A DNA stretch of 49,600 nucleotides from JAWWPG01 sp038254365 (GCA_038254365.1 JBBSGI010000015.1:1-49600), one strand, 5' to 3'. Positions 1 to 9,045 are shown, counted from the first letter of the stretch. The notes: generated from the sequence alone by a model not told the origin. A program made the numbers and translations.

Positions 1-179
1 GCGTCGGGCGACGGTGCCTCGACGAGGCAGAAGATCGTGCTGGTCGCCTCGTCGACCCAGTAGCGCTGGTAGTTGACCTCGTACTTGTCCTGCACCTCCA
101 GGTCGGCCATATGGGCCTTGGCGACGTCGTCGGCGGACACAGGTCCGTCGAGGTGGTGGACGTCCATGTAGAGCGGCAT
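1..179 (-). CDS. DUF4242 family protein (3' end outside window)
   Basis: The reverse strand reads from ATG at 179 into the window edge, giving a protein that begins MPLYMDVHHLDG and contains VSADDVAKAHMADLEVQ and RYWVDE...IFCLVEAPS. This is the pattern of the small DUF4242 (SCO4226-like, reported metal-binding) ferredoxin-fold proteins, in which a Tyr/Trp-rich strand and a conserved acidic patch are usual. A GAGGAG ribosome site lies just before the ATG. It follows a LuxR regulator on the same strand after a 134-bp gap, so the two may be linked in expression. The C-terminus is cut off, so length and metal ligands cannot be judged. The family assignment is from recognisable sequence; a function is not established. 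Confidence 0.75.
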   Translation of the reverse strand, partial: MPLYMDVHHLDGPVSADDVAKAHMADLEVQDKYEVNYQRYWVDEATSTIFCLVEAPSPD

Positions 180-313
180 CGGAGTCTCCTCGGGTGGTGG
201 TCGTTCTGACACCAGAACCGTAGGAAGAAAGGCGCTCGCCGCTCATCGGCGAAGTTGCCTACATTGCTGGCGGCGAGTGCCTATATTTCTGCTCGGGGGC
301 ACCCGGATCGTTG

Positions 314-2899
314 CTATGCGGTGGCCGGCGTCAGGCCCAGCTGGTGGGCCTGCGCCACAGCCGCGCCCCGCGTCCCCACCCCCAGCTTGGCCAGGACTGC
401 CGAAACGTGGTGGTCGACGGTGCGGGCCGAGACCACCAGCCGCTGGGCGATCTCCTCATTGGTGAGACCGTCGCACAGCAGCGCCAGCACCTCGTCCTCG
501 CGTCGGGTCAGCCCGACTGGGTGCTGCCGGGTGCTCGCCCGTGCGCCGGCGGGCACCGCGCGGAGGCCGAGTTCCCGCATCTTCGCCCGGGTACGGCGTA
601 CGGACGCGTCGGCGCCGAGCGCCTCGAAGCGGGACAGCGCTTCGCGCAGGTGGTCGTCGCAGTCGGAGTCCAGGAGCGCCATGGCCGCGTGGTGGCCGCA
701 GCCGAGCGCCTCCCACCGAGCCGCGGCGGCAGCATGGTCGCCCGCAAGCCAGGTGGCCCACGGCTCCGGCGCCGGCGAGCAGGGGCGCGCCGCACCCAGC
801 AGCCGCTGCTCCCACACCGAGAGCCGGGCGTCCTCGACGTACTCGAGCGGCGAGATCATCGAGCGGATCCGGGCGAGATCCGCGATCGCGGCGGCGGCGT
901 CGTCGCCCTGCAGCCAGAGCACCTCCGCGCGCGCCAGCCTCGTGTTGGCGATCCACTCGGCCTCGTCTACGCCGTCGGCCTCCGTGACAGCGGGGTCCAG
1001 GAGCTCCAGAGCGCCGGGCAGGCCGCGGCGAGCCCGGACCAGCCCGAGCGTGATCTGCGAGGTGAGGAGGTTCACGGGGCTCGCTTCCGTGGCGAGCACG
1101 CGCTCGGCGAGCGCGGCCGCCTCGTCCCAACGGCCGAGGTCCAGCAGGGCGATCGCCCGGTGGCCGCGCAGGCAGGTCGAGTACGTCGTGATGTCGCGCT
1201 CATCGCAGTAGGCGACGCCGTCGCGCCAGAACCTCTCACCCTCGGCAAAGCGGTACTGGGCCGTGTAAAAGGTGTAGCCATTGGCGTACGCGCGGCCCGC
1301 CTGGGCCGGAGCGCCTGCTTCCAGGGCCAGCGCCAGCGCCTCCTGCATGGCCTGTGCCCACACCTCACGGCGGGCGTACTGCCCGGCGGCGAGGTTGTTC
1401 AGTACGTCGCTGCGCAGTGCGGGGTCGCCCACCTCGTTGGCTATCTCGCGGGCTCGTTCGAGCATCTGCGCGGCGGTCCCGGGGTCGGTGCGCCAGATGG
1501 TGAAGGCGTGCGCCGACATGGCACGAGCCAGCTCCGGATCCGCTCCGAGCGGCTCGAGCAGCTCGATCGCCCGCACGTGGGCCGCGACCGACTCGGGGCC
1601 GCGGCACAGCCGCCACATCACGGAAGCCAGCTTGCGGTGGTCGTGCCCCTCGCGGCGGGAGTCTCCGAGGGACCGCCACAGTTCGATAGCGCTTTGGCGC
1701 GCGTCCGCCGCCTGCGGCCAGCGGTCGACCATGGCCAGCGAGTCGGCGAACCCGTCGTACAGCTCGGCGAGCTCGCGCGGCTCCTCGGGCGGGAAGCGGA
1801 GTGCCCGTTCATACTGCGCGGCGGCCTCGCGGTGTGCGCCGAGCGAGGCGGCGTGGCGTGCTGCCTGGGGCGCGTGGCGGGCCACGCTCCCGGCGTCATC
1901 GGCGCCCTCGGCGTGGTAGGCGAGACGCGCTTCGTCGTCGCACGTCGTGCCGGACAGGGCTTCTAGCAGCGACCGGTGGATGTGGCCCCGCCGGTGCGGA
2001 GGTAGGCCGGACTCGACGGCCCAGCGGGACAGTTCGTGGCGGAAGCGGAGCTCGGCCCCGTCTGGTATCAGCAGGCCGGCCGACACCAGCTCGTCGAGGG
2101 TCTCGAGCTCGGCCCCGGCCACGTCGGCCATCAGCTGCGGGTCGACGTGGGAGCCGGCCAACGCGGCGACCTCGAGGGTGCGCCGCGCGAGCTCGCTGAC
2201 GGCGGCGACGCGGGCCAGCACCGCGTCCCGCGCTGACGCGGGAATGGCCCCGTCGCCGCCTCGGAGCACCTCCACCACGAAGAAGGGGTTGCCGCCGGTC
2301 AGCCGGTGGAGGTCGTCGGGAGCGAATGCGGAGCCGTTCGCGAGGCGCCGCACGCCCCTCGCCGACAGCGGGGGTACGTCGATCCGCCTGGTGGCCCGCT
2401 GGCCCGCGAGCTCGCCGAGGGCCAGGCGCAGCGGATCCGAGGGGGCCAGCGCGTCGTCACGGAAGGTCACCACCAGTAGCACGGGCACGTGCCGGAGCCG
2501 CCTGCCGAGCAGCCGGAGCAGGTCGAGTGTCGCCTCGTCTGCCCACTGCACGTCCTCGATGACCAAGACGGTGAGGTGGTCGGCGTCGGAGAGCACCCGG
2601 AGCATCTCGTCGAAGATGCGGTCGCGCGGGGCATGCTCGCGGACCAGATCCCCGAGACCGCCGCCGATCTGCCGGGCCAGGTCGTGAACGGGCGCCAGCG
2701 GTCGCGGCGTGAACAGCCCGTCGCACGCTCCCCACAGCCAGGTTGCGTCGGGCAGCTCCGCCTGCAGCGCCTCCACGAGTGACGACTTGCCGACACCGGC
2801 CTCGCCTGAGACCAGGACGAGTCGCCCCTCGCGACGCCCGGCCTCGACGGCGTACTGGAGGAGTGACCCCAGCTGCGTCTCCCGCTCGAGCAATGCCAT
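314..2899 (-). CDS. Large ATP-binding LuxR-family (LAL) transcriptional regulator
   Basis: About 861 residues. The N-terminus carries a P-loop (GEAGVGKS, near residue 35) and a Walker B-like strand (VLVIEDVQWADE, near residue 110) of an AAA/NACHT-like ATPase. A long helical TPR-like middle follows, and the last 65 residues are a LuxR-type helix-turn-helix (LTRREDEVLALLCDGLTNEE ... SARTVDHHVSAVLAKLGV). This is the MalT/LAL architecture: ligand sensing by the ATPase/TPR part, DNA binding at the C-terminus. I chose the ATG at 2899 (MALLERE) because homologous regulators usually start close to this motif. An in-frame ATG at 2935 would add 12 residues, and neither has a strong ribosome site. Its target is probably nearby, perhaps the downstream DUF4242 gene, but this is inference. 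Confidence 0.88.
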   Translation of the reverse strand: MALLERETQLGSLLQYAVEAGRREGRLVLVSGEAGVGKSSLVEALQAELPDATWLWGACDGLFTPRPLAPVHDLARQIGGGLGDLVREHAPRDRIFDEMLRVLSDADHLTVLVIEDVQWADEATLDLLRLLGRRLRHVPVLLVVTFRDDALAPSDPLRLALGELAGQRATRRIDVPPLSARGVRRLANGSAFAPDDLHRLTGGNPFFVVEVLRGGDGAIPASARDAVLARVAAVSELARRTLEVAALAGSHVDPQLMADVAGAELETLDELVSAGLLIPDGAELRFRHELSRWAVESGLPPHRRGHIHRSLLEALSGTTCDDEARLAYHAEGADDAGSVARHAPQAARHAASLGAHREAAAQYERALRFPPEEPRELAELYDGFADSLAMVDRWPQAADARQSAIELWRSLGDSRREGHDHRKLASVMWRLCRGPESVAAHVRAIELLEPLGADPELARAMSAHAFTIWRTDPGTAAQMLERAREIANEVGDPALRSDVLNNLAAGQYARREVWAQAMQEALALALEAGAPAQAGRAYANGYTFYTAQYRFAEGERFWRDGVAYCDERDITTYSTCLRGHRAIALLDLGRWDEAAALAERVLATEASPVNLLTSQITLGLVRARRGLPGALELLDPAVTEADGVDEAEWIANTRLARAEVLWLQGDDAAAAIADLARIRSMISPLEYVEDARLSVWEQRLLGAARPCSPAPEPWATWLAGDHAAAAARWEALGCGHHAAMALLDSDCDDHLREALSRFEALGADASVRRTRAKMRELGLRAVPAGARASTRQHPVGLTRREDEVLALLCDGLTNEEIAQRLVVSARTVDHHVSAVLAKLGVGTRGAAVAQAHQLGLTPATA

Positions 2900-3179
2900 G
2901 GGCGCATTGTCCACCCGCGTGGGTGAGACGTCCATGTCATCGGGGCAAATGGCTCATGTTCGGCCGCCGGCCCGGCCGGGTTGCCAGCCGAGCCACCCCG
3001 CCGTCCAGCGGTTGCCGGGGGGCAGTGCGTCGTAGTCTCGGCGGCGGTGTGCAGGACGTCGGCTCGCGGGCCCCATCGGGACGCGCGACCACGTCGAGGC
3101 CGCGTCGGAGCGTCCTAGCGTTGTTCTCTACGATGGCAGGGGAAGGCCGTTGGCTGTGAGCCAGCGGATCGGAGAAACC

Positions 3180-3905
3180 ATGGCATGTGACCTCGTCGCG
3201 CTCTGCTTCGATGCCAGCGACCCGCTGCGTCTCGCCCGGTTCTGGGCCGGCGTCCTGGGCTGGGAGGAGACCGACGACCGCCACGACCACGGTGTCGCGC
3301 TCCGGCCGAGCGATGACACCGGGTTCCGGATCCGATTTCTTCCGAGCCAGGAGGCGAAGGCCGGCCAGAACCGGATGCATTTCGATCTGACGAGCACGTC
3401 GCTGGAGGACCAGGAGCAGACGGTGGCGAAGTCGCTTGGTCTTGGCGCCAGGCATATCGATGTCGGGCAACGTCCGGAGCAGGGTCATGTGGTGCTGGCC
3501 GACCCCGAAAGCAACGAGTTCTGCGTGATCGAGCCGGGCAACAGCTTTCTGGCCGACTGCGGATTCATCGGGGCTTTGGCGTGTGACGGTTCGCAGGAGG
3601 TCGGGTACTTCTGGAGCGAGACGCTGGGCTGGCCGTTGGTTTGGGACCAGGATCAAGAGACCGCGATCCGCTCACCCTACGGAGGACCGAAGATCACATG
3701 GGGCGGTCCGCCACTGATGCCGAAGCTGGGGAAGAACCGGCTGCACTTCGACCTTTCGCCACCTGTCCACGGTGATGGCCAAGCAGAGGTCGACCGGCTC
3801 GTCTCCTTGGGAGCACGTCGCATCGAGATCAGCCAGGGTGACGTGGACTGGGTCGTGCTGGCCGATCCCGATGACAACGAGTTCTGTGTGAGGACCTCTC
3901 GTTAG
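3180..3905 (+). CDS. Two-domain VOC (glyoxalase-like) protein
   Basis: A 241-residue protein made of two successive glyoxalase-like (VOC superfamily) halves. The first ends in HVVLADPESNEFCVIEPG and the second in WVVLADPDDNEFCVRTSR, the same strand motif (LADP-x-x-NEFCV) about 120 residues apart. Each half also has a HFDL strand (RMHFDLTST and RLHFDLSPP). Such proteins fold as paired beta-alpha-beta-beta-beta units around a metal or ligand pocket and are often annotated as glyoxalase-like or bleomycin-resistance-like, without a proven substrate. The ATG at 3180 is preferred over an upstream in-frame start because GGAGAA lies 3-8 bases before it. It is divergent from the LuxR gene. The exact activity is unknown. 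Confidence 0.88.
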   Translation: MACDLVALCFDASDPLRLARFWAGVLGWEETDDRHDHGVALRPSDDTGFRIRFLPSQEAKAGQNRMHFDLTSTSLEDQEQTVAKSLGLGARHIDVGQRPEQGHVVLADPESNEFCVIEPGNSFLADCGFIGALACDGSQEVGYFWSETLGWPLVWDQDQETAIRSPYGGPKITWGGPPLMPKLGKNRLHFDLSPPVHGDGQAEVDRLVSLGARRIEISQGDVDWVVLADPDDNEFCVRTSR

Positions 3906-4271
3906 CGGGACGAAACGGGTCGCGAGAGGGTTGACCTCGTGGTCTTCCACGGGAGGCAACTCGCGGCTGCTAGACGATGCCCTTAGGACCGGTGTCAGGC
4001 CAGAGACTCGGTCGAGGCAACGACGATAGTGGCGCGCCCGCAGGGAGTGACTTCTGGATCCCAATCGGCTCCAAGGCTCTGATCGTAGAGACCAAACAGG
4101 GCGTGGCTATGCCGTTGCATGGTACCGAGGTTGTTGCCGGGACACTGTCAGGTCAACTGCCCCGAGTGATCGTTTCCTCCGCCCGGCAACACTGGCCATA
4201 TTCTGAGAACAGTTATCGGACCAGGAGTGCCCACCAGCGTGGGACAGGAGGCGAACTCTATTCTCAGCGGT
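3906..4271. other. Gene-free stretch, 366 bp
   Basis: No convincing gene, RNA or repeat is visible. Short open frames here lack codon bias and recognisable motifs. It adjoins a decayed response-regulator gene, so it may hold further unrecognisable fossil sequence. Confidence 0.5.
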
Positions 4272-4519
4272 CCGGCCATTACCTTCGCTCAGACCACGGA
4301 GGACTAGGTCGCGGCACTGGACACCGGAGCAGATGACTTCGTCACCAAACCGTTCGGGATGGACGAGCCTTCGCGCGGGTCAGAGCATCGCTGCGCCGAG
4401 CCACCAGCTCCGTGCCTGTCGGCAGCGACATCGCGGTCGTGGAGACAGACAGCTTCGGCATCGACCTCGCCGCCAAACGGGTACGAAGAGACTGTGTCGA
4501 CGTGGATCTTGACGTGTAG
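4272..4519 (+). pseudogene. Fossil of a KdpE-type response regulator
   Basis: Reading the forward strand from 4272 gives PAITFAQTTED-stop-VAALDTGADDFVTKPFGMDE, the end of a receiver domain with the conserved lysine in VTKPF. After GMDE one base is missing; in the next frame the text continues LARVRASLRRATSSVPVG and then VVETDSFGIDLAAKRVRRD, the start of the winged-helix DNA-binding domain as found in KdpE (potassium-transport response regulator). It ends at a stop near 4519. So a nonsense codon (TAG at 4305), a frameshift near 4368 and loss of both ends mark it as dead. No kdpFABC or kdpD is visible nearby. The identification as KdpE-like rests on the GMDELLARVRA and IDLAAKRV signatures. Confidence 0.72.
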
Positions 4520-4842
4520 GACCTTGGTCATACCTATTCCCACCCAGGCTCCTCTCGCCCGTCCGGCTCCGCGCGGGCGATTTTGTCCACGCCATTCTGC
4601 GGTATGCCCCACCAACGCTAATGCGAGTGACGACGACACAACAACTGTTGATCGTTCAAGCACGCCGTCATCGCAAATTCGGCTCTACACTCCGCGACTG
4701 GTCGCCCGACGCCTAACCCCATGACGTCAAGGGGAGCCTGTTCGGACGCGCGTCTTGCCATCTACTCGAACCGGGGGGATTGAGACGACCGGGTAGAGGT
4801 TGGAACGCATAGACCGGAGAGGTCGTCGTCCGACCCGCGGTG
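4520..4842. other. Gene-free stretch, 323 bp
   Basis: Nothing recognisable. It separates the kdpE fossil from a broken lipoprotein gene on the opposite strand. Open frames here look random. Confidence 0.45.
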
Positions 4843-5879
4843 CTAAGGCGTGGTCTGCACCTGCATGAGGACGCTGTCGTCGGAGGCTGTCGTCCATATG
4901 CTGTCGCCTTTGACCAGCAGGTCGCCCGACGCCTTGTACTTGCCAGCGGCGATCGTCTCCACGAAGGTCTGCGAGGACGGGTCGATCTGAGTCAGCATCT
5001 GCTTACCACCGGCCCTCACCCATACCGCGTTGGTGGTCACGAAGATCGTGCCGTCGAGCCCGGTCAGCGCGTCGTAGACCGCTTTGACCGTGAGGTCGTC
5101 GGGTGAGACCTGCGCGACGCCACCGTCGAACCCGACCCACAGGTCGTCTCCCAGCTCGGCGACACGGGGGTTGGGCAGTCGCAACTTGGCGGTGACCTGC
5201 TTCGACTCCGGATCGATCGCGAGCACTACACCGCTGGTCGGGCAGACGGCATACAGCATGGCCGAGGGGCGCCCGCTGCTGGTGCGAGCAAGGTCGGTGC
5301 AGAACTCGCCAAGTTCGATGTGGGTCTGCACGCTGCCGTCGGCTAACGAGAGCCCGTCAACGGCCTTAGCAGTCGCGTCGATCACCCAGATCTGGTCGCG
5401 CGAGACCACGAGCCTGCCCTGGTCACCCAGCCGGGACACCCGAACGGGCTTACCGGCTGTGCGGCGGGCCGGGTCGATGGCGACAAGCCGGTCCTCGCCG
5501 GCGCAGGTCCACAGCCGCGCGCCGTCGTAGACCAGGCCGGCACGGACGAGTAACCCGTCGCAACGTTCGCGATCGGGTTGGCGGCGTCGGGTGCCACGGC
5601 GCTGACCGTGCCATCGTCGCGCTTGACCCAGATGAGGCCGCCGACCGACTCAAGCCAGTCCGGATCTCCGTCAATGTTCCAGACGTGAACGAGGCGATCG
5701 GCCAGCGGCACGGTCGGAGAGTCGTTCACGATCGGCTCGGGAAGGGCAGTGCGGGTCGCGGTCGACGTCGATGCGCTCTGTGACGTAGCGGCTGGGCTGG
5801 TGACGACGCCGTCTCCGCTAGAGCAGGCTGTAGCCGCGGCGGCGAGTACGGCGACACAGCCGATGAGAGGACGCAGCAA
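4843..5879 (-). pseudogene. Beta-propeller (YncE/NHL-like) lipoprotein gene split by a frameshift
   Basis: The N-terminal part starts at 5879 with a lipoprotein signal (MLRPLIGCVAVLAAAATACS) followed by a Ser/Thr-rich linker and the first blade-like repeats (LIWVKRDDGTVSAVAPD). Near 5550 the frame changes. The other frame continues without a gap as LVYDGARLWTCAGEDRLVAI, then through repeats such as RDQIWVIDATAKAVD, LWVGFDGGVAQVSPDD and IWTTASDD to a stop at 4843. Together they form one protein of about 345 residues with regularly spaced W-V/I-D blade motifs, as in extracytoplasmic propellers of the YncE/NHL type. Either a real inactivating indel or one sequencing error explains the break. Substrate or partner is unknown. 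Confidence 0.75.
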
Positions 5880-5896
5880 CGGTTTCTCCCGAGCCT

Positions 5897-6288
5897 TTGA
5901 GTGCTCCTGATACTAGCGCGAGACGACGCGACCACGTCCCGAAGACCCATGCAGGTTCGTCGCCAAGGTTCGCGAAGGTGTGCGGCACCCTCTCGGGGCA
6001 GCCAGTCGAGCTCACCCGCCGTGGCCTCGAAGCGTTCGTCACCGACGACGAAAGTCATCACCGCGGTGATGACGAACACTACTTCGTCCTCGCGCATGTG
6101 GACGTGGAGTCCAGGGTCCGAAGGTCCGCCCTGAAAGCCGAGCCTTGCCGAACATCACTGCTCCGGCGGGTCCGGTGACCGCCGGCCAGCACCTGCCAAG
6201 GGCCTGGCACCTCAGGATCTCGTCGCACATGGAAGGGCTCCGTCAGAGTCATCAGCGGCTCTCGTCCCTCCTCTTGGCCTTCACTCAT
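5897..6288 (-). pseudogene. Decayed cupin-domain gene with several frameshifts
   Basis: Pieces of one small cupin protein occur in order on the reverse strand but in changing frames: TEPFHVRRDPEVPGPWQVLAG (from an ATG at 6288), then VMFGKARLSG, then HVHMREDEVVFVITAVMTFV followed by VGDERFEATAGELDWLPRE, then VPHTFANLGDEPAWVFGTW. The third and fourth pieces carry the two cupin motifs (HVHxREDE...FVI and LPREVPHTFxNxGDEP). At least three indels are needed to read it as one protein, so it is not functional. It lies just upstream of the broken propeller lipoprotein, so the whole 4.3-6.3 kb stretch is a decay zone. Confidence 0.72.
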
Positions 6289-6607
6289 GGTGCACACTTA
6301 AGCGCCCGGCCGCCAGGGCGCGAGATGGACCGACGACCCCGTGGATTCCCGACGTCCGCCACCTTGGGCGCTCCCGACCTTGATGTGCCGAGCGCCAAGA
6401 TCGTCGCCGGCGGAGACGGCGATCACTGCCGGCGGTCCGGTCAAGCCGCTGGCGATCCTCGGCCAACCACCCGCCCCTCTGCGGCTATGAGGCATTCGCC
6501 GTCGATTCGCCAGCGTCGGATTGCGTCATGGGGCGAAGCTTGGTCCGCAGAGAGCCGTCTCCTGGCTCAGAGCCGCCGCCCTTCAAGAATGGTTTCTGCC
6601 GCCCGAG
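6289..6607. other. Gene-free stretch, 319 bp
   Basis: No gene or structured element recognised between the cupin fossil and the end of the marR gene. Confidence 0.45.
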
Positions 6608-7039
6608 TCACTCGGCCAACATTTCGAGTGTGCGACGGAGCGACTGGAGCCGAGATGCGCCCAGCTGCTTCTCGAGCTCGCGTTCCATCTCCTCGAACGC
6701 TGCCAGTGCTGCACGGATAGCTGCCCACCCCCGGTCGGTCAGCTCGATGATCTTGGTGCGCTTGTCGTGACTGTCGGGGCGACGGGTGAGGTAGTCCTTG
6801 ACCTCCAGATCGACCACGAGCTCAGACATGGCTTGTTTCGTCATGCCAGCTCGACGGCCCAGTTCGGCCAGGGTGATCCCCTTGGGCGGGATGTGAGCGA
6901 AGACCGCGTTATGAGCCATGCGCTGATCGGTGAATCCGGCCGCGTGGATGCGCTCGTGCAGCTGGCGGGCCAGGTTGTCGGCGGCCAACCCTAGGAGCCG
7001 AGCGAGCGGTGGCGGCGGAAGCTGGTCGTGCGTGGTCAC
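6608..7039 (-). CDS. MarR-family transcriptional regulator
   Basis: About 143 residues with the MarR layout: an N-terminal dimerisation helix (LARLLGLAADNLARQLHERI), a winged helix-turn-helix (ITLAELGRRAGMTKQAMSEL, recognition helix in TKQAMSELV) and wing DYLTRRPDSHDKRTKIIELT, then a C-terminal long helix. MarR proteins repress or de-repress neighbouring genes in response to small phenolic or lipophilic molecules. It diverges from the VOC gene at 7132. I prefer the GTG at 7039, because the frame's earlier in-frame start at 7090 would place one of two identical operator-like repeats inside the coding region. With the GTG both repeats are intergenic. The start remains uncertain. Confidence 0.88.
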   Translation of the reverse strand: MTTHDQLPPPPLARLLGLAADNLARQLHERIHAAGFTDQRMAHNAVFAHIPPKGITLAELGRRAGMTKQAMSELVVDLEVKDYLTRRPDSHDKRTKIIELTDRGWAAIRAALAAFEEMERELEKQLGASRLQSLRRTLEMLAE

Positions 7040-7054
7040 CCCGACCCCGAAAAC

Positions 7055-7120
7055 GTCAGGATACTTGACGAACGCCTGCAAGGGTGGCACATTCAGTCAG
7101 GATACTTGACGACCTGACTG
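7055..7120. promoter_or_regulatory. Twin MarR operators in the marR/VOC divergent promoter
   Basis: GTCAGGATACTTGACGA occurs twice on the forward strand, at 7055-7071 and 7096-7112, exactly 41 bp apart (about four helical turns). Each copy contains an imperfect palindrome (GTCAGG-ATA-CTTGAC), the usual form of a MarR site. The second is also embedded in a perfect inverted repeat CAGTCAGG/CCTGACTG (7094-7101 and 7113-7120). Both copies lie between the divergent marR and VOC genes, so binding could control both. Confidence 0.72.
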
Positions 7121-7131
7121 GCGGAGGACCC

Positions 7132-7602
7132 ATGCCACTGACCACCGGTATCAACCACGTCGCACTTCTCACCCGGGACGTTGACGCTTTCATCGGCTTC
7201 TATGTCGAGGTTTTCGATGCTGAGGTGCTCTTCGACATCGATGAGGACGGGCTGCGGCACGCAGCCGTGGACATCGGAGGCGGTGCGGCGCTGCACGGGT
7301 TCGCCTGCCCTAACAGTCCGCACGCTGCGGCCAGCGCCGAGATGTTCAACCGCGGCCATCTTGACCACGTGGCCCTCAACGTTGCGGACGAGGAGGCGCT
7401 CGACGAGGCGCGCCGCAGGCTCGTGGAACGCAAGGCCTCAGACGGCGCGGTGACGGATTTCGGAGTCCTCAAGAGCATCAGTTTCCGTGACCCCGACGGC
7501 CTCGAGGTTGAAGTCGCCTTGTGGGGCACCGAGCCCGTGCGAAGGTTCGATGAACGCATCACAACGACTGCAACCCTGACGTCGCGGACGGCACACGCGT
7601 GA
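7132..7602 (+). CDS. VOC-family (glyoxalase/dioxygenase-like) protein
   Basis: 156 residues with one full VOC module pair: INHVALLTRDVDAFIGFYVE at the N-terminus (first metal-ligand position H), GHLDHVALNVADEEALDEA in the middle and FRDPDGLEVEVALWG at the C-terminus (conserved F-x-DPDG-E strand with the last ligand Glu). This matches ring-cleaving or glyoxalase-like members of the family. The ATG at 7132 has GGAGG 6-10 bases upstream. Its divergent placement from a MarR regulator with shared operators suggests an inducible detoxification or catabolic function. The substrate is not evident. Confidence 0.88.
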   Translation: MPLTTGINHVALLTRDVDAFIGFYVEVFDAEVLFDIDEDGLRHAAVDIGGGAALHGFACPNSPHAAASAEMFNRGHLDHVALNVADEEALDEARRRLVERKASDGAVTDFGVLKSISFRDPDGLEVEVALWGTEPVRRFDERITTTATLTSRTAHA

Positions 7603-7699
7603 CCGGTCTCGGAGGCACGCGAACGTCACATCGCGATCCATCAGCGCCCCTGCTTCACGTCTGGCTGCTCAGGTCGCCATCAAGCGACCGGGAGGAACG

Positions 7700-8266
7700 A
7701 TGATCTCTAGGTTCAGCGACACGTTCGGGATGCGGGGTCGGTCCGAACGAAAGATCTGGCGCCAGCGTCGATGGCTAGCAATTGCCCTGACGATCACGGC
7801 AACCGGTCTCACCGGCTGCGGCGATGACGGTGGGGACGAGGGCGGGGGCGGAAGAACTGTCACCCAGAGCGCCGATACCCACCTCACTACGCCCCCCGAA
7901 GGGGACCGCGAGCCGATCCTGATCAAGACGCAGGTCAAAGGGTTTACGGGCAAGGTTCTCCCCGGTTCCGTCATCGGCGATTCGCCCTTCTGCCCCGGCG
8001 GAACCGTCCGCCATGAACACGGGACCCCCGAGATCGGCTTTCCAGCCATCAATGTGTTCCACTGCCCCGACGGCCAACTGAAGATCGGCTTCGGGCCGGG
8101 TCCGGACCAAATGAATAACTCGGTTCAGACCAGCGACTGGAAGACCCTGGATGGCAGCGGCCGCTTCGCGGGGATCAGAGGGGATGGTCAGATGAGTGTG
8201 CGGTTCGAGCGGGCAGGCTCGCCGATAGGTCGCGAGACCTTCACGGGCCAAGTCGTCGTTCCCTAG
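7700..8266 (+). CDS. Secreted lipoprotein, conserved hypothetical
   Basis: 188 residues. After a basic start (RKIWRQRRW) comes a hydrophobic segment ending in the lipobox LTGC at about residue 40, so the product should be exported, lipidated at that Cys and tethered outside the membrane. A low-complexity GDDGGDEGGGG linker follows. The C-terminal part has SFCPGG-type and GSGRFAGIRGDGQMSVRFE text reminiscent of barrel-like (allene oxide cyclase-like/DUF3224-like) strands, but this resemblance is weak. GGGAGGAACG provides a ribosome site for the ATG at 7700. No neighbour is clearly in the same operon. Confidence 0.7.
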   Translation: MISRFSDTFGMRGRSERKIWRQRRWLAIALTITATGLTGCGDDGGDEGGGGRTVTQSADTHLTTPPEGDREPILIKTQVKGFTGKVLPGSVIGDSPFCPGGTVRHEHGTPEIGFPAINVFHCPDGQLKIGFGPGPDQMNNSVQTSDWKTLDGSGRFAGIRGDGQMSVRFERAGSPIGRETFTGQVVVP

Positions 8267-8366
8267 TCGGGTGCCGGTGCCTGGCCAACTTCCGGTCTCG
8301 GGGCTCCCTCGGACCCAACCCAAAGTCCGAGAAGGATTGAGATCGAGCCTGCGAGGATGCGCACTG

Positions 8367-9020
8367 TCACCGTCCCTTTCCGGGTCGTCCTGGCTGTGCG
8401 AGCAACTGGACGGCTAGCGTGTCGGTCAGCCACTGGATGTACTTCTCTTCGCTCCAGCCGTAGCGCTGCAGGGTGAGGTAGGTCGCGGATGAGGAGAGCA
8501 TGAGGAGCAGGTCGGTGGCCTCCTCAACGGTCAGCCCCGACCGCAGCCCGAACCGATCAGCGAGCAGCTTGACGACCTGGGCCAGACCCTCACGGCGCAG
8601 GCGCTCGCTGTGTGCGACGACGGCGGCGGCATCGGGCTCGTGAGGCGCGGACTCCGCCACCTCCTTGATGGCCGCGGCGCGTCTGAGAATCGCGGTATCG
8701 CCTTGCACGAACGCGGCTAGGGCCGCCCGGCCCGAGCGTGCCGTGCGGAGGTCGGCGAAGAAGGCCTGCTCCGGCGGGGGCAGACGCTGAGGTCCGAGGA
8801 CCGCGTAGTCGAAGCAGGCCTGCAGTAATTCGGCCTTGGTGTGAAAGGTGAAGTACACCGTTTGGACCGCGACGCCGGCTCGGTCGGCGATGTCGCTCAT
8901 CCGCGCCCCGACGTACCCGCCCCGGGTGAAGATTTCGGTCGCGGCTTGGATCATTCGCTCCTTGGTCGCCGCCGCCTGTTCGCGTCGGGTGCGTTTGGGT
9001 GCATTGACAGTCCTCGCCAC
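8367..9020 (-). CDS. TetR-family transcriptional regulator
   Basis: 217 residues. The N-terminal 60 residues are a typical TetR DNA-binding domain: KERMIQAATEIFTRGGYVGA, MSDIADRAGVAVQTVYFTFH (helix-turn-helix) and the closing TKAELLQACFD. The rest is a helical ligand/dimerisation domain. It is divergent from the hemerythrin-domain gene at 9089, with only 68 bp between them containing a paired CACTAGTG palindrome. This arrangement suggests that it represses itself and the hemerythrin gene. The ligand is unknown. Confidence 0.9.
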   Translation of the reverse strand: MARTVNAPKRTRREQAAATKERMIQAATEIFTRGGYVGARMSDIADRAGVAVQTVYFTFHTKAELLQACFDYAVLGPQRLPPPEQAFFADLRTARSGRAALAAFVQGDTAILRRAAAIKEVAESAPHEPDAAAVVAHSERLRREGLAQVVKLLADRFGLRSGLTVEEATDLLLMLSSSATYLTLQRYGWSEEKYIQWLTDTLAVQLLAQPGRPGKGR

Positions 9021-9045
9021 AAGGGCGAAACTATCAGGAGTTCGT

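Noticed and set aside
311..1966. Long forward open frame (about 550 codons) opposite the LAL regulator
   Set aside because: Antisense shadow of a high-GC gene: Arg/Gly-rich, no domain motif, no ribosome site; the reverse-strand frame carries clear P-loop and LuxR motifs.
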